Below, one piece after another: positions 9,104 through 18,769 of a DNA stretch of 53,426 nt (its first letter is position 1; the number at the start of each line of letters is the position of its first letter). Source of the DNA: Zetaproteobacteria bacterium CG_4_9_14_3_um_filter_54_145 (GTDB lineage Bacteria; Pseudomonadota; Zetaproteobacteria; Mariprofundales; Mariprofundaceae); NCBI GenBank assembly GCA_002791575.1, contig PFXI01000050.1, positions 1 through 53,426 of the forward strand, in the 5' to 3' direction. The notes beneath the pieces were generated by a model that ran no database searches, was not told the DNA's origin, and saw only the letters and a list, made by a program, of their open reading frames with translations. The translations under genes and the position numbers were made by a program.

Positions 9104-11113
9104 TCAATGACACAGTAGCTGGTAAATATCCTCGGAGAGTTGCTGAATTCTGAACGGTTTCTCACACAGCACGCTGTTATCGATATTGCGCACCTCGCGG
9201 ATGGTCTCTTCATCATCATGCCCTGTGGCAAACATCACCGGTAAAAAGGGCGATAACAGTCGCATGCGTCTGGCGACTTCACGGCCGGAGAGTCGCGGCA
9301 TCACCATATCCAGAATTGCCAGTCGCAATTCTTGATGATGCTCTTCAAACAGGCGCAGGGCCTGTGCCCCGTCGGCTGCCTGCACTGTACGGTAATTCAG
9401 CAAGGTGAGCGTTTCGACAATGGCTTTACGAATAAGATCGTTGTCATCGGCAACCAGCACCAGCTCACCATGGCCATGTTTCAGGCCGGCTTTATTAATG
9501 CTACCCACAACCTGTTGATGGTTCTCAACCAGCGGCAGATAGAAATGAAATGTCGTACCCTCATCCGGCACGGACTCCACTTCGACCACGCCTTCATGCT
9601 CTTCAATACATCCGAAGACCATAGACAAACCGAGGCCTGTGCCACGACCGGGTTTCTTGGTGGTGAAGAACGGATCAAAAATACGCGCCATCGTTTCAGG
9701 CGTCATACCGGTGCCATTATCACTTACGCTCAGACAAACCATAACCTCATGATGCATCTGCAGGTGACGGTTGATGAAAGCCTGATCGGGCACATAGCGC
9801 TGCAGGCTGATCGTGATCTTTCCATCTTCGCCGCCACCAAGCGCATCGCGGGCATTATTGAGCATATTCATCAACACCTGTTGCAGGCGCCGGACATCGC
9901 CCAGAACAGAAAGCTTCTCTTCGCACAGCCTGAGCTCAAAGGCCACATGCTCCGGAATGGAGACCCGCAGCAATTTAAGACTTTCATGCAGCATGGCATT
10001 AAACTCAAACGTCTCCTTTTCTCCCGGATCATCACGCGAGAAGATAAGCAGATCTTTCAGCATATCTGAAGCCTGGTAACCCAGCTTCTCGGTCATATCC
10101 AGACGTTCCATTAATTTTTCGCGGTTATCAGCCTCTTTACGGGCCATGTACAAATTCATCAACAGACTTGCCAGCATATTGTTGAAATCATGAGAAATAC
10201 CACCGACGAGTGTGCCAATCGCTTCCATCTTCTGGGCTTGTCTGAACTGAGCCTCCAGCTTTTCATACTTGCTCATGTCCTGCTGGATAGCTGTATAGTG
10301 CTCGATTTTTCCCTGCTCGAATACCGGCACAATCGTCATCAGGGCCGGATAGTGCGTACCATCCTTTCTGCGGTTGGTAATCATACCTTCCCAGACCTCG
10401 CCGGAACGGATCGTACTCCACAAGGCATGGTAAAAATCCGCATCATGCTTGCCACTGTTAAGCAGGGAGAGCGACTTTCCCTCTATCTCTTCCCTGGTGT
10501 AACCATTGATCTGTTCGAAAGCAGGATTGACGTACTCCACCCGTCCGGAGTGATCTGTGATAATAAATGCTTCAGCCGACTGCTCGACAGATTGCAGCAG
10601 CAGCTGCAGGTGCTTGTTGTCATGCTCCAGCTCACGGGTTCGTGCACCAACCCGCTCCTCCAGCTGCTCATTCACGCATTGCAGCTCACGCTGCAGCGCA
10701 ACCCGCTCGGAAATATCACGCAGCATGCCCTCTTCGCCAACAGCTTGTTGCTGTTCATCAAACAGCACCTGCGCATTGGCTGACACATAGACGATATGAC
10801 CATCATGATGAACCACCTCCAGCTCAAAACCGGCAACAGAGCCAAGCTGTTGCAGCTGTTCGAGATAGCGTGTTCGATCTTCGGGATGACGAAAAAGGAG
10901 TGCTACAGGCCGCCCTATCATTTGCGTACAATCATAACCGGCAACTGTAGCGATTGAGGGACTAATCTCGGTGATATTACCGTCCATATCTGCACTGTAA
11001 TAGACGTCATGCATAGCATGAAGCAGTCGATCATAGCGAGCCTGGCTATCTTTGTGCTGTGGTTTCTGCGGCGCTGCCGACTGCCCGTGCAGTTGCTGAC
11101 TGAGCAATTCCAT
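9104..11113 (-). CDS. Cytoplasmic hybrid histidine kinase (PAS-PAS-HisKA-HATPase-REC), paralogue of the kinase at 5841
   Basis: A 669-residue soluble kinase: PAS (about 28-140), coiled coil (about 140-175, NEQLEERVGARTRELEH), PAS/PAC (about 175-285), HisKA with His308 in GGISHDFNNML, HATPase with DNGTGM and GTGLGL, and a C-terminal receiver with ADDND and the acceptor Asp in LAILDMVMP. The H-box context and domain order match the kinase at 5841-7940, so the two are likely paralogues separated by the lipoprotein-aat pair. AGGAG lies just upstream of the ATG at 11113. No membrane segments, so the signal is probably intracellular, such as redox, oxygen or a small ligand, but PAS ligands cannot be inferred. 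Confidence 0.92.
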   Translation of the reverse strand: MELLSQQLHGQSAAPQKPQHKDSQARYDRLLHAMHDVYYSADMDGNITEISPSIATVAGYDCTQMIGRPVALLFRHPEDRTRYLEQLQQLGSVAGFELEVVHHDGHIVYVSANAQVLFDEQQQAVGEEGMLRDISERVALQRELQCVNEQLEERVGARTRELEHDNKHLQLLLQSVEQSAEAFIITDHSGRVEYVNPAFEQINGYTREEIEGKSLSLLNSGKHDADFYHALWSTIRSGEVWEGMITNRRKDGTHYPALMTIVPVFEQGKIEHYTAIQQDMSKYEKLEAQFRQAQKMEAIGTLVGGISHDFNNMLASLLMNLYMARKEADNREKLMERLDMTEKLGYQASDMLKDLLIFSRDDPGEKETFEFNAMLHESLKLLRVSIPEHVAFELRLCEEKLSVLGDVRRLQQVLMNMLNNARDALGGGEDGKITISLQRYVPDQAFINRHLQMHHEVMVCLSVSDNGTGMTPETMARIFDPFFTTKKPGRGTGLGLSMVFGCIEEHEGVVEVESVPDEGTTFHFYLPLVENHQQVVGSINKAGLKHGHGELVLVADDNDLIRKAIVETLTLLNYRTVQAADGAQALRLFEEHHQELRLAILDMVMPRLSGREVARRMRLLSPFLPVMFATGHDDEETIREVRNIDNSVLCEKPFRIQQLSEDIYQLLCH

Positions 11114-11248
11114 CCCCCTCTCCTGTCTGTGTAGCGATCCGGCAGTTTTTATGCCGTAGATGGCTGAGAAGTCATCATGGCTTTATCTATGCAAACTTCC
11201 CGCAAGATCTGAAACAGCCGCGTGCTTCTTCGCAAACACATGATTGAT

Positions 11249-11284
11249 AACCATGTATCGGCAAAAACATGCCGATACATGGTT
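11249..11284. terminator. Perfect 14-bp inverted repeat (hairpin) between the kinase and the fructosamine kinase gene
   Basis: AACCATGTATCGGC (11249-11262) and its exact complement GCCGATACATGGTT (11271-11284) flank an 8-base loop. It sits about 70 bases past the stop of the minus-strand gene at 11355 and 135 bases before the kinase start. There is no U tract on either strand, so it may be a transcript-end stabiliser or an operator rather than a classical terminator. Confidence 0.5.
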
Positions 11285-11354
11285 CATATTACTGTGACCT
11301 GACTCACAATGCACGCCTAAAACCACTTCCTGCAGCCGCTGCAGCATGAGCAAT

Positions 11355-12200
11355 TCAGAGATCGGCAAGCAGGCAATCCATCATCGTTTCAGCCTGACCG
11401 GCATAGCTACCGCCGAACATATTGGCATGATTAAGCAGATGATAGAGGTTGTACAAGCCTTTACGCCGCTCAAAACCTTCAGCCAGTGGCCATGCATGGC
11501 GATATGCCGCATAAAAATCAGCATCAAAGCCGCCGAACAGCTCGGTCATGGCAATATCCGTCTCCCGGTCACCATAGTAGACCGCAGGATCAAACAAAAC
11601 CGGCTCCCCTGCCCGATCAAAACCCCGATTGCCACCCCACAGGTCTCCATGTAAGAGCGATGCCCGAGGCGAGTAGCCGGAGAAAAATAGTGCCAGATCG
11701 GATTGCAACCGCTCCCCCTTCTCAAGCAGTGAACTGGCAGCACCATGATCTCTGGCCAGGTTCAACTGAACACCCAATCGCTGATCACGGAAAAAATCTA
11801 TCCAGCTGTCGCATTGCCTATTGATCTGCACGCTTGAGCCGATGGTGTTATTGCGATGCCAGCCGAACCGGCCTGAACAACAGCGGTGCAGGCTGGCAAG
11901 TTGCTCACCGAGCCTGGCCTGAGATGATCCAGTCTGCGCGTAGAAGTCGATCTGCTCGGTCACCAGAAAAGCCTGATCACCTGATATGCCATAACAAACA
12001 GGATGAGGTATGCGCACGGCACCCGCACCGGCCAGCTCCCGCAAGCCATCTGCTTCAGCCGCAAACATCTCCAGCCTGGAGGCGCGATTACATTTGATGA
12101 AATAGTTGATTGGATTTCCCGCACTACGACCGCGCAGGCAGAAGGCTTTACTGATACTGCCGCCACCTGCGTGATTGAGACCAAGCCATTCAAACGGCAT
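11355..12200 (-). CDS. Fructosamine kinase family protein
   Basis: A 281-residue kinase of the fructosamine/ketosamine-3-kinase family, which phosphorylates glycated amines and so starts protein deglycation. The catalytic loop HGDLWGGN and the following metal-binding segment FDPAVYYGDRE are clear, as is FLVTEQI near the hinge. The frame remains open upstream of ATG 12200 with plausible family sequence (LFRADVVRAIATATS) but no ATG or GTG, so the true start may be a rarer codon or the protein may be about 15 residues shorter than usual. No Shine-Dalgarno precedes 12200. It follows the DUF2062 gene with a 55-base gap and is probably cotranscribed. Confidence 0.88.
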   Translation of the reverse strand: MPFEWLGLNHAGGGSISKAFCLRGRSAGNPINYFIKCNRASRLEMFAAEADGLRELAGAGAVRIPHPVCYGISGDQAFLVTEQIDFYAQTGSSQARLGEQLASLHRCCSGRFGWHRNNTIGSSVQINRQCDSWIDFFRDQRLGVQLNLARDHGAASSLLEKGERLQSDLALFFSGYSPRASLLHGDLWGGNRGFDRAGEPVLFDPAVYYGDRETDIAMTELFGGFDADFYAAYRHAWPLAEGFERRKGLYNLYHLLNHANMFGGSYAGQAETMMDCLLADL

Positions 12201-12255
12201 GGATGTGGCAGTAGCAATCGCGCGGACTACATCCGCCCGAAACAGATCGGTGCTA

Positions 12256-12786
12256 TTAGCTGAAGCTGGAGAGTTGATGTTTGTGACGGCGGCGCCAGCG
12301 CTTTAGCACCATGGTTCGCCATGCCAAACGCATACCGACATAACCGGTCGCGGCGCTGACTACGCCGAGCACAAGACAACCCAGCAGAAACGGTTGCCAT
12401 GCCGATGCCAGCCCGGAGTTGAGCCACTCCAGCGACAGGTCATCAAAGGTGAAATTTCCTTTCGGTACATTCAATATCCATGCGCCTAGCAGATAGGCCA
12501 CGTAAAAAATGGGTGGCATGGTCAGCGGATTGGTTAACCAGACCATGGCCACGGAAATCGGCAGGTTGCCGTTAAACATGATAGCGCCACCGGCCGCCAG
12601 CACCATCTGGAACGGAACGGGGACAAAAGCAAAAAACAGGCCGACGGCAAAAGCGGTGGCTACAGAGCGACGGTTCAGGTGCCACAGGGAGGGCTTGTGC
12701 AGCAGATTGCCGAAGCAGCGCAAGCACTTATGCGTGCGAATCGTCTCGTGATTCGGCATGTGGCGCATGATGAACTTCTTCGGCAT
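12256..12786 (-). CDS. DUF2062 family membrane protein
   Basis: A 176-residue protein with about three to four hydrophobic segments (for example VATAFAVGLFFAFVPVPFQ, then the WLTNPLTMPPIFYVAYLLG signature typical of DUF2062, and a C-terminal LLGCLVLGVVSAATGYVGM). It ends in a basic tail. The family is found in inner membranes and is sometimes fused to glycosyltransferases, but its role is not settled. It begins about 180 bases from metG on the same strand and precedes the fructosamine kinase gene. A palindromic CRP/FNR-type site lies about 40 bases upstream of the start. Confidence 0.8.
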   Translation of the reverse strand: MPKKFIMRHMPNHETIRTHKCLRCFGNLLHKPSLWHLNRRSVATAFAVGLFFAFVPVPFQMVLAAGGAIMFNGNLPISVAMVWLTNPLTMPPIFYVAYLLGAWILNVPKGNFTFDDLSLEWLNSGLASAWQPFLLGCLVLGVVSAATGYVGMRLAWRTMVLKRWRRRHKHQLSSFS

Positions 12787-12827
12787 GGCTCAATATTGCT
12801 ACCAAAAATCAGCATTGACAATCTTTG

Positions 12828-12841
12828 GTGATTCAGATCAC
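12828..12841. promoter_or_regulatory. Candidate CRP/FNR-family operator
   Basis: GTGATTCAGATCAC is a perfect palindrome with GTGA-N6-TCAC geometry, as in CRP-family sites. It lies about 41 bases upstream of the DUF2062 start. A possible -35 (TTGTCA on the minus strand, 12816-12821) is adjacent. No regulator gene is in the window, so this is a candidate only. Confidence 0.3.
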
Positions 12842-12969
12842 GAAAGATCCTGCTCCCACATTTCGTTTTTCAGTTGCGGGAAACAATGAATGTATTACAA
12901 CAATGCAATACGTTCATCAATTAGTTTATTTATTTCAATAGGATATAAAACATTGGCTAAACCGATTCA

Positions 12970-14505
12970 TTACTCCATGCGCGGGAAGATTGGTTGCGGT
13001 TTGGCGCACTGGTGTCCGGCCTTGAGCAGACCCCATCCACCATGAGCGGAGAAGGATAGTTCCTGCTGTAGCGCTTCACCTTGAATCTGGCCCAGCATCG
13101 ATGCCATCTTGCCCGGCATAAAAGGTAAGAGCTGAAGTGCAACCAGACGCAGCGTCTCTACCAGGTGATAGAGCACCGTATTCAGGCGTGCATCATCACC
13201 CGCCTTGGCCAGTGCCCATGGTGCATTCTCCTCGACATAACGATTGCCATGGCGCACCACCAGACTGATCCGCTCCAGTGCCAGATGAAATGCCTGCTTA
13301 TCCATATGCGCGGCCACATCACGCTGCATCCCCTCCACATCGGCAATCAACGCCCGATCAAGCCCCTGCTCATCACCGGGCTCGCCCAGTACGCCATCAC
13401 GATATTTATTCAGCATCGCCAGTGAACGATTGAGCAGATTACCCACATCATTGGCCAGCTCCGAGTTATAACGCTGCTTCATGGCAGTGAATGAAAAATC
13501 GCCATCCTGACCAAAAGGTACTTCACGCAGCAGAAAGTAGCGGATGACATCGGCATCATATTGCGCCAGCAAATCGGCAGGACGCAGCGCATTGCCCTTG
13601 GACTTGCTCATCTTTTCGCCTTCTACCGTCCACCAGCCGTGAGCAAAGATGCGCCCGGGCAACGGCAGGTCCGCCGCCATCAGCATGCATGGCCAGTAGA
13701 TCGCATGAAAGCGCAGGATATCCTTACCAATCAGATGCACATCCGCAGGCCAGTGCTTCGGCAGTTCCTGATCGGGAAAACCGAGTGCCGACAGGTAATT
13801 GGTCAGCGCATCGATCCAGACATAAATGACATGCTTCTCATCACCGGGTACGGGTACGCCCCAGGAGAAGGTTGTACGCGATACAGAGAGATCGTTCAGG
13901 CCCGACTCGACAAAGCGCAGCACCTCATTGCGGCGTGAAGCCGGTGCAATAAAATCGGGATGAGCATTGATATAATCAATCAGGCGATCCTGATAGGCGC
14001 TCAGGCGAAAGAAATAGGACTCCTCCTGCACCTTCTCCACTGCTCGATCACAATCCGGGCAGTGCTTGTTATCCCAGCGCTCAGCATCCTTGAGCTGGGT
14101 TTCCGTCCAGTAGGTCTCGCATGGCACACAATACCAGTCTTCGTAAAAATCCTTGTAAATGGCTCCGGCATTTTCCAGACGGCGCCACATCGCCTGCACG
14201 CCACTCTTATGGCGTTCGGAACTGGTTCGGATAAAGTCATCATTACTGATGGCCAGATCCGGCCACAGGGTCTGGTAGCGCTCAACCACCTGATCGGCCA
14301 ACTCAATCGGTTCAATACCGCGTGCTTCGGCAGCCTGCTGCACCTTCTGCCCATGCTCATCCACACCGGTCAAAAAGAAGACATCGCGACCAGACATACG
14401 CTGATATCGCGCCAGTACATCAGCAGCAATAGTGGTATAGATGTGTCCCAGATGCGGCTCATCATTCACATAATAAATCGGTGTGGTTACGTAATAGCTT
14501 TCCAT
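12970..14505 (-). CDS. metG: Methionyl-tRNA synthetase
   Basis: MetRS charges tRNA-Met. The class I signatures are HLGH (residues 18-21, in EPHLGHIYTT) and KMSKS (in EGEKMSKSKGN, near residue 300). A zinc-type knuckle is visible as CVPCETYW and CPDC (about residues 125-150), and the WIDALTNYL and HLIGKDILRFHAIYWP segments line the active site. At 511 residues it is the short form without the C-terminal tRNA-binding/dimerisation domain. The start ATG at 14505 gives the canonical MESYYVTTPIYYVN N terminus. It stands alone, with gaps of about 170-180 bases on each side. Confidence 0.97.
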   Translation of the reverse strand: MESYYVTTPIYYVNDEPHLGHIYTTIAADVLARYQRMSGRDVFFLTGVDEHGQKVQQAAEARGIEPIELADQVVERYQTLWPDLAISNDDFIRTSSERHKSGVQAMWRRLENAGAIYKDFYEDWYCVPCETYWTETQLKDAERWDNKHCPDCDRAVEKVQEESYFFRLSAYQDRLIDYINAHPDFIAPASRRNEVLRFVESGLNDLSVSRTTFSWGVPVPGDEKHVIYVWIDALTNYLSALGFPDQELPKHWPADVHLIGKDILRFHAIYWPCMLMAADLPLPGRIFAHGWWTVEGEKMSKSKGNALRPADLLAQYDADVIRYFLLREVPFGQDGDFSFTAMKQRYNSELANDVGNLLNRSLAMLNKYRDGVLGEPGDEQGLDRALIADVEGMQRDVAAHMDKQAFHLALERISLVVRHGNRYVEENAPWALAKAGDDARLNTVLYHLVETLRLVALQLLPFMPGKMASMLGQIQGEALQQELSFSAHGGWGLLKAGHQCAKPQPIFPRME

Positions 14506-14675
14506 GCGAGCAGTCCCATATAGATGTAAGTTTTGCGCACTCTAACCGCAGGGCCAGCTAATGACAGAGCAGGCCATACGCAGACCGCTCCACGCATGCA
14601 TAGCCATGCGGCCACTGTGGTTCTCATACGGCTCGCCATGGCTATATTTCGGCGTAAATAACAGGGAGAAAACAG

Positions 14676-15236
14676 ATGAAAAAGTGGATCAATATAGCCA
14701 TAGCAGCACTGACACTGACACTCAGCCTGCCGGCGTGGGCTGACGGCTCTCATTATATCGGTGTGGGTGCCGGCGCCATCAACCTCGGCAACGGCCTGTC
14801 AAAAAAAGCCGTGTTCGGCAGCTATCTGCAGATCGGTCACCACTTCAGTGAATACTTTGGTGCAGAGGTACGTCTGGGGGCTACAAGCAGCTCAACAGGG
14901 GATCTGCCGGCCCGGGCAAAGCAGCGTATCGATTTTGTAGCCCATTACCTGAAACCGCAGTATGCATTGAGCAGTGACCTGACTGCTTATGCGCTGCTGG
15001 GATTTGCCGTAGTACACAGTAGTTATCAGGCTGCAGGTGGTGCAAAACAGAGCAAGAATCGCATTGGCTATGCTTACGGGCTCGGTCTCGATTACCGGCT
15101 CAATGATGACTATTCGGCAGGGATGGAGTGGTCACATATGCTCAGTAAGCCGAAAAACAGCAGTGCCACGATCGGCACAAGCTTTAAAGGTCTGGAAGCG
15201 AGCCTGTTCACTGCGGCCGTTCGCTACCACTTTTAA
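14676..15236 (+). CDS. Small outer-membrane beta-barrel protein
   Basis: A 186-residue precursor with a Sec signal peptide (KKWINIAIAALTLTLSLPAWA) followed by alternating amphipathic strands and a terminal aromatic (VRYHF), the signature for BAM-dependent insertion. The size and strand pattern fit an eight-stranded OmpX/opacity-type or OmpA-like barrel without a periplasmic domain. AGGGAG lies 8 bases before the ATG. Function cannot be assigned beyond an outer-membrane location. The gene is monocistronic and ends at the shared hairpin terminator at 15261-15297. Confidence 0.82.
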   Translation: MKKWINIAIAALTLTLSLPAWADGSHYIGVGAGAINLGNGLSKKAVFGSYLQIGHHFSEYFGAEVRLGATSSSTGDLPARAKQRIDFVAHYLKPQYALSSDLTAYALLGFAVVHSSYQAAGGAKQSKNRIGYAYGLGLDYRLNDDYSAGMEWSHMLSKPKNSSATIGTSFKGLEASLFTAAVRYHF

Positions 15237-15260
15237 GATGTAATGATGGGGTTCTAATAT

Positions 15261-15297
15261 AAAGGCAGGCTTCATGATACGGATGAAGCCTGCCTTT
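15261..15297. terminator. Bidirectional hairpin terminator between the barrel gene and erpA
   Basis: AAAGGCAGGCTTCAT (15261-15275) and its exact complement ATGAAGCCTGCCTTT (15283-15297) enclose a 7-base loop. Both arms end in A/T runs, so the hairpin can act on either strand for these two convergent genes, although the U tracts are short. Confidence 0.75.
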
Positions 15298-15303
15298 AGC
15301 AGA

Positions 15304-15666
15304 TCAATAGCCGGCGTTAGAACAGCCGGCGGCACCCGTATCGGATGGGGTAAATGATTTGCCGCAACCGCAACTGGATGCCGCATTGGGGTTGCGGATG
15401 ACAAAGGACTCACCCTGAATACTTGTTTGATAATCGATCTCCGCACCCTTGAGCAGGTCCAGACTCATCTGATCTACCAGCAGGCGTACACCGTTGGATT
15501 CAATCACCGTATCATTCTCTTTGATCTCTTCATCAAAGGTAAAGCCGTACTGAAAACCGGAACAACCGCCGCCGGAGACAAATACGCGCAGATTTAACTG
15601 CGCATTATCGCTTTCCATTAAGCCATGTACCTTCTGTGCTGCTGCTTCAGTAAGAACAACTGACAT
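15304..15666 (-). CDS. erpA: Iron-sulfur cluster insertion protein, A-type carrier (ErpA)
   Basis: A 120-residue HesB/IscA/ErpA family carrier that delivers Fe-S clusters to apo-enzymes. The three ligand cysteines are present: Cys35 in [12 protein letters not shown], and Cys99 and Cys101 in SSCGCGKSF. Sequence around [11 protein letters not shown] and the standalone location (not in an isc operon) favour ErpA over IscA. The protein has an extra C-terminal tail of about 15 residues ([15 protein letters not shown]) with an additional Cys. GAGGTGG precedes the ATG. Such a carrier would serve the Fe-S proteins suggested elsewhere in the window, including the RlmD-like and QueG-like proteins. Confidence 0.9.
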   Translation of the reverse strand: MSVVLTEAAAQKVHGLMESDNAQLNLRVFVSGGGCSGFQYGFTFDEEIKENDTVIESNGVRLLVDQMSLDLLKGAEIDYQTSIQGESFVIRNPNAASSCGCGKSFTPSDTGAAGCSNAGY

Positions 15667-15842
15667 GATTCACCACCTCGTCTGGCAGGCACTCTGTGTT
15701 AAGTGCCATGCATTCGCTTTCGGGTCATGCGCAGAGAAACATACCGCAATAACCGAGCGTAATCATCGGGTATTTGTCGGGTTTTGGCAAGTTGGCGCAT
15801 TTCGCCTCTTGTCAGCTTGGCGCACATCACAAGAATGTAGCC

Positions 15843-16799
15843 ATGTTTTCCATCTTCCGATCAACCGGAATCACCTGCTACCTGTTGCTTATGCTCACTG
15901 CTTGCAGCGGCCAGTCCGATGTCCACGACACCCGTTTTCTGATGGGCACACTGGTTGAGTTTACCGTCAGCGATAGTGATCAGGCGGTCGCCGAACAGGC
16001 GATTACGGCCGCCGCCGCTGAAATGCAACGCATTGAAGATACATTCACCATCTACGGCGACCTGCCCAATGCCGTCAAGGCGTTCAATCGTAGCCCGGTG
16101 AATATGCCGGTAAGCCTGCCGGATGAGGTCAGCCGGGTATTGGCCGTGGCACTGCATGTACAACAGCAAAGCGGAGGCGCCTTCGATCCGGCACTGGGAG
16201 GTATGAATCTACTGTGGGGCTTCTCCTCCGATCCCCCGCCCGACTCGCCACCTGCAGCTGCGGCCATTGAGCAAGCACTACCACCGGCCCACTGCATTGA
16301 ACGTCACGGTAGCCAGTGGTTGCGCACAGACAGTCGCTGCCTGCTGGACTTCGGCGGCATTGCCAAGGGCTATGCCATCGACCGCGGCATAGCACTGCTC
16401 AAAGAGCATGGCATTGCCAATGCCATTATCAATGCCGGCGGCGATCTGCGTCTGATCGGTGAGCACCATCATCAACCGTGGAAGATTGGCATCCGGCACC
16501 CGCGCAAACCCGGTGAAGTCATCACCAGTCTGGCCCTGCAAGGCGACAAGAGCATCGTCACCTCAGGTGATTACGAACGCTTTTTTATCTATAACAATAT
16601 TCAGTATCACCATATTCTGAATCCGGTAACCGGCTGGCCTGCAACACAATACCAGAGTGTTACCGTTATCGCCCCCACAGCCATGCTGGCTGATGCCTGG
16701 AGTACGGCCCTGTTCATTGCCTCCTCTTCCGTGCTGCCCGCTACGCTGTCGGTGATGCGCGTGGGTCGCGACGGAAAAACAGTCGGCACACTGCAGTAG
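15843..16799 (+). CDS. apbE: FAD:protein FMN transferase (ApbE lipoprotein)
   Basis: ApbE covalently attaches FMN to threonines of proteins such as Na+-pumping NQR and RNF subunits, on the periplasmic face. The chosen ATG at 15843 gives an N terminus MFSIFRSTGITCYLLLMLTAC with a lipobox; a longer frame from a TTG at 15774 lacks support. Family motifs are clear: NAGGDLRLIG, HHILNPVTGWPA and the metal-binding DAWSTALF. At 318 residues the length is normal. No NQR or RNF genes are in the window, so its target is elsewhere. With the N-type ATPase and NhaA it may hint at a sodium economy, which is inference. Confidence 0.92.
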   Translation: MFSIFRSTGITCYLLLMLTACSGQSDVHDTRFLMGTLVEFTVSDSDQAVAEQAITAAAAEMQRIEDTFTIYGDLPNAVKAFNRSPVNMPVSLPDEVSRVLAVALHVQQQSGGAFDPALGGMNLLWGFSSDPPPDSPPAAAAIEQALPPAHCIERHGSQWLRTDSRCLLDFGGIAKGYAIDRGIALLKEHGIANAIINAGGDLRLIGEHHHQPWKIGIRHPRKPGEVITSLALQGDKSIVTSGDYERFFIYNNIQYHHILNPVTGWPATQYQSVTVIAPTAMLADAWSTALFIASSSVLPATLSVMRVGRDGKTVGTLQ

Positions 16800-17014
16800 C
16801 AAATGTTTTGATGCCATGGGTATGGCAGCAAAACATGCGATCGTGGTGACTATGTTACGGTAAATCGGCAGGGGAGCCAATTTGCACACCTTGCACCCAA
16901 AGGTTCAGGTCATGGCCTGCATGATGTAATCAGGATATATTGGACTCCTCCTGGTGCACACATCCAGCAAGTCATCCACAATCGCCTGCAACTTCGCTAC
17001 ACTGCGCCGCCTTT

Positions 17015-17040
17015 AATAAGCATGAACAATAAGCATGAAC
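17015..17040 (+). repeat. 13-bp tandem direct repeat upstream of prfC
   Basis: AATAAGCATGAAC occurs twice, head to tail, at 17015-17027 and 17028-17040. Each copy holds an ATG, giving spurious upstream starts in two frames before the real prfC start. Confidence 0.85.
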
Positions 17041-17057
17041 AGTTTGGAGCTATGCGC

Positions 17058-18638
17058 ATGAGTTTGAACAAGGAAATCCAGAAACGGCGAACATTCGGCA
17101 TTATCTCACATCCGGATGCCGGTAAAACGACGTTGACCGAAAAACTGCTGATGTTCGGCGGTGCCATCCAGATGGCCGGTGCCGTCAAGGCGCGCAAGGC
17201 CACCCGCCATGCCACCTCCGACTGGATGAAGATCGAGCAGGAGCGCGGCATTTCGGTTGCTTCCTCCGTAATGAAGTTCAACTACCGCGATTTTGAAATC
17301 AATCTGCTGGATACACCCGGCCATCAGGATTTCTCCGAAGATACCTATCGCGTGCTGACCGCGGTCGATTCGGCCATGATGGTGATTGACTCGGCCAAGG
17401 GCGTGGAGCCACAAACCGAAAAACTGATGGAGGTGTGCCGCATGCGTAATACCCCCATCGTCACCTTCATCAACAAGATGGATCGCGAGGGGCAGGAGCC
17501 GCTGGATCTGCTGACCGAAATTGAAGAGAAGCTTCAGATCGAGTGTACACCGCTCTCATGGCCGATCGGCATGGGCAAATCATTTCGCGGCGTATACAAC
17601 CTGTTCAAGAAAGAGCTGAACCTGTTTACCGCCGGCATGGAGACAGCCGATTTCGAAACCATTCATATTGAAGACCTGAATGATCCGAAACTCGACAATA
17701 TCCTCGGCCATCAGGCCGATGAGTTACGTGCTGATATTGAACTGCTGGAGGGTGCTGCCGATCCGTTTGATCTGGATCATTTTCTGGCCGGCAGCCAGTC
17801 GCCGGTATTCTTCGGCTCTGCGATCAACAACTTCGGTGTCAAAGAGCTGTTGGATGCCTTTGTTGAGCTCTCCCCTGCCCCCGGCCCACGTGAGGCAATG
17901 GAGCGCACGGTTGCTCCGGACGAAGAGGATTTCTCCGGTTTCTGCTTCAAGATTCAGGCGAACATGGATCCGGCCCACCGTGACCGCATCGCTTTCTTCC
18001 GTATCTGCTCTGGCCATTTCGAGAAGGGTATGACGGTACGTCATCACCGCATCGGCAAGGATATCAAGATCCCCAACGCCACGATCTTCATGGCGCAGGA
18101 TCGCTCCCATGTCGAGGAGGCCTATGCGGGCGACATCATCGGCATTCACAACCACGGCACGATCAAGATCGGTGATACATTTACCACCAGAGAACCGCTA
18201 AAATTCACCGGTATACCGAACTTTGCACCGGAGATGTTCCGCCGTGTACGCCTGAAAGACCCGATGAAGCGTAAACAGCTGCACAAGGGGCTGGTGCAGC
18301 TCTCCGAGGAGGGAGCCGTACAGATCTTTAAAACCCTGCTGGGTGGTGATTACATTCTGGGTGCTGTCGGCGTATTGCAGTTCGATGTCACAGTCGAGCG
18401 GCTGAAAACAGAATACCGCGTCGATGCCGATTATGTGGGCACTGATTTTCAGGTAGCGCGCTGGGTCACCTGCAAGGATGAGAAAAAAATGGCTGAGTTC
18501 CGTCGCCTGTTCGAGATGAATTTGGCAGAAGACGGTGATGGCTTTCTGGCCTACCTGGCACCAAGCCTGTGGAAATTGAATTATACCGTGGAGCAGTGGC
18601 CGGATATCATCTTCCACAAGACACGGGAACATATTTGA
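17058..18638 (+). CDS. prfC: Peptide chain release factor 3
   Basis: RF3 is a GTPase that releases RF1/RF2 from the ribosome after termination. Translational-GTPase motifs: G1 [16 protein letters not shown]2 around [11 protein letters not shown]3 [15 protein letters not shown]4 NKMDRE. The RF3-specific continuation ([45 protein letters not shown]) excludes EF-G or BipA. I choose ATG 17058 because GGAG at 17046-17049 has 8-base spacing to it and the protein (526 residues) then matches family length; the frame starting at 17022 depends on the tandem repeat. It is monocistronic. Confidence 0.96.
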   Translation: MSLNKEIQKRRTFGIISHPDAGKTTLTEKLLMFGGAIQMAGAVKARKATRHATSDWMKIEQERGISVASSVMKFNYRDFEINLLDTPGHQDFSEDTYRVLTAVDSAMMVIDSAKGVEPQTEKLMEVCRMRNTPIVTFINKMDREGQEPLDLLTEIEEKLQIECTPLSWPIGMGKSFRGVYNLFKKELNLFTAGMETADFETIHIEDLNDPKLDNILGHQADELRADIELLEGAADPFDLDHFLAGSQSPVFFGSAINNFGVKELLDAFVELSPAPGPREAMERTVAPDEEDFSGFCFKIQANMDPAHRDRIAFFRICSGHFEKGMTVRHHRIGKDIKIPNATIFMAQDRSHVEEAYAGDIIGIHNHGTIKIGDTFTTREPLKFTGIPNFAPEMFRRVRLKDPMKRKQLHKGLVQLSEEGAVQIFKTLLGGDYILGAVGVLQFDVTVERLKTEYRVDADYVGTDFQVARWVTCKDEKKMAEFRRLFEMNLAEDGDGFLAYLAPSLWKLNYTVEQWPDIIFHKTREHI

Positions 18639-18769
18639 TCAAAGCGCGACAGCCAGGAACCCCGGACTCTTTACGGTAACGTTGTTATTGGTTTTGTCTT
18701 TCCTGAACCACATTGCTAGTATGCGTATAAAGGCATGATTAGCCGAAATATATAAAAAAGGTGATTCCC

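Noticed and set aside
9064-9231. Longer start for the lipoprotein gene
   Set aside because: It would remove the signal peptide from the N terminus and runs into the upstream kinase gene.
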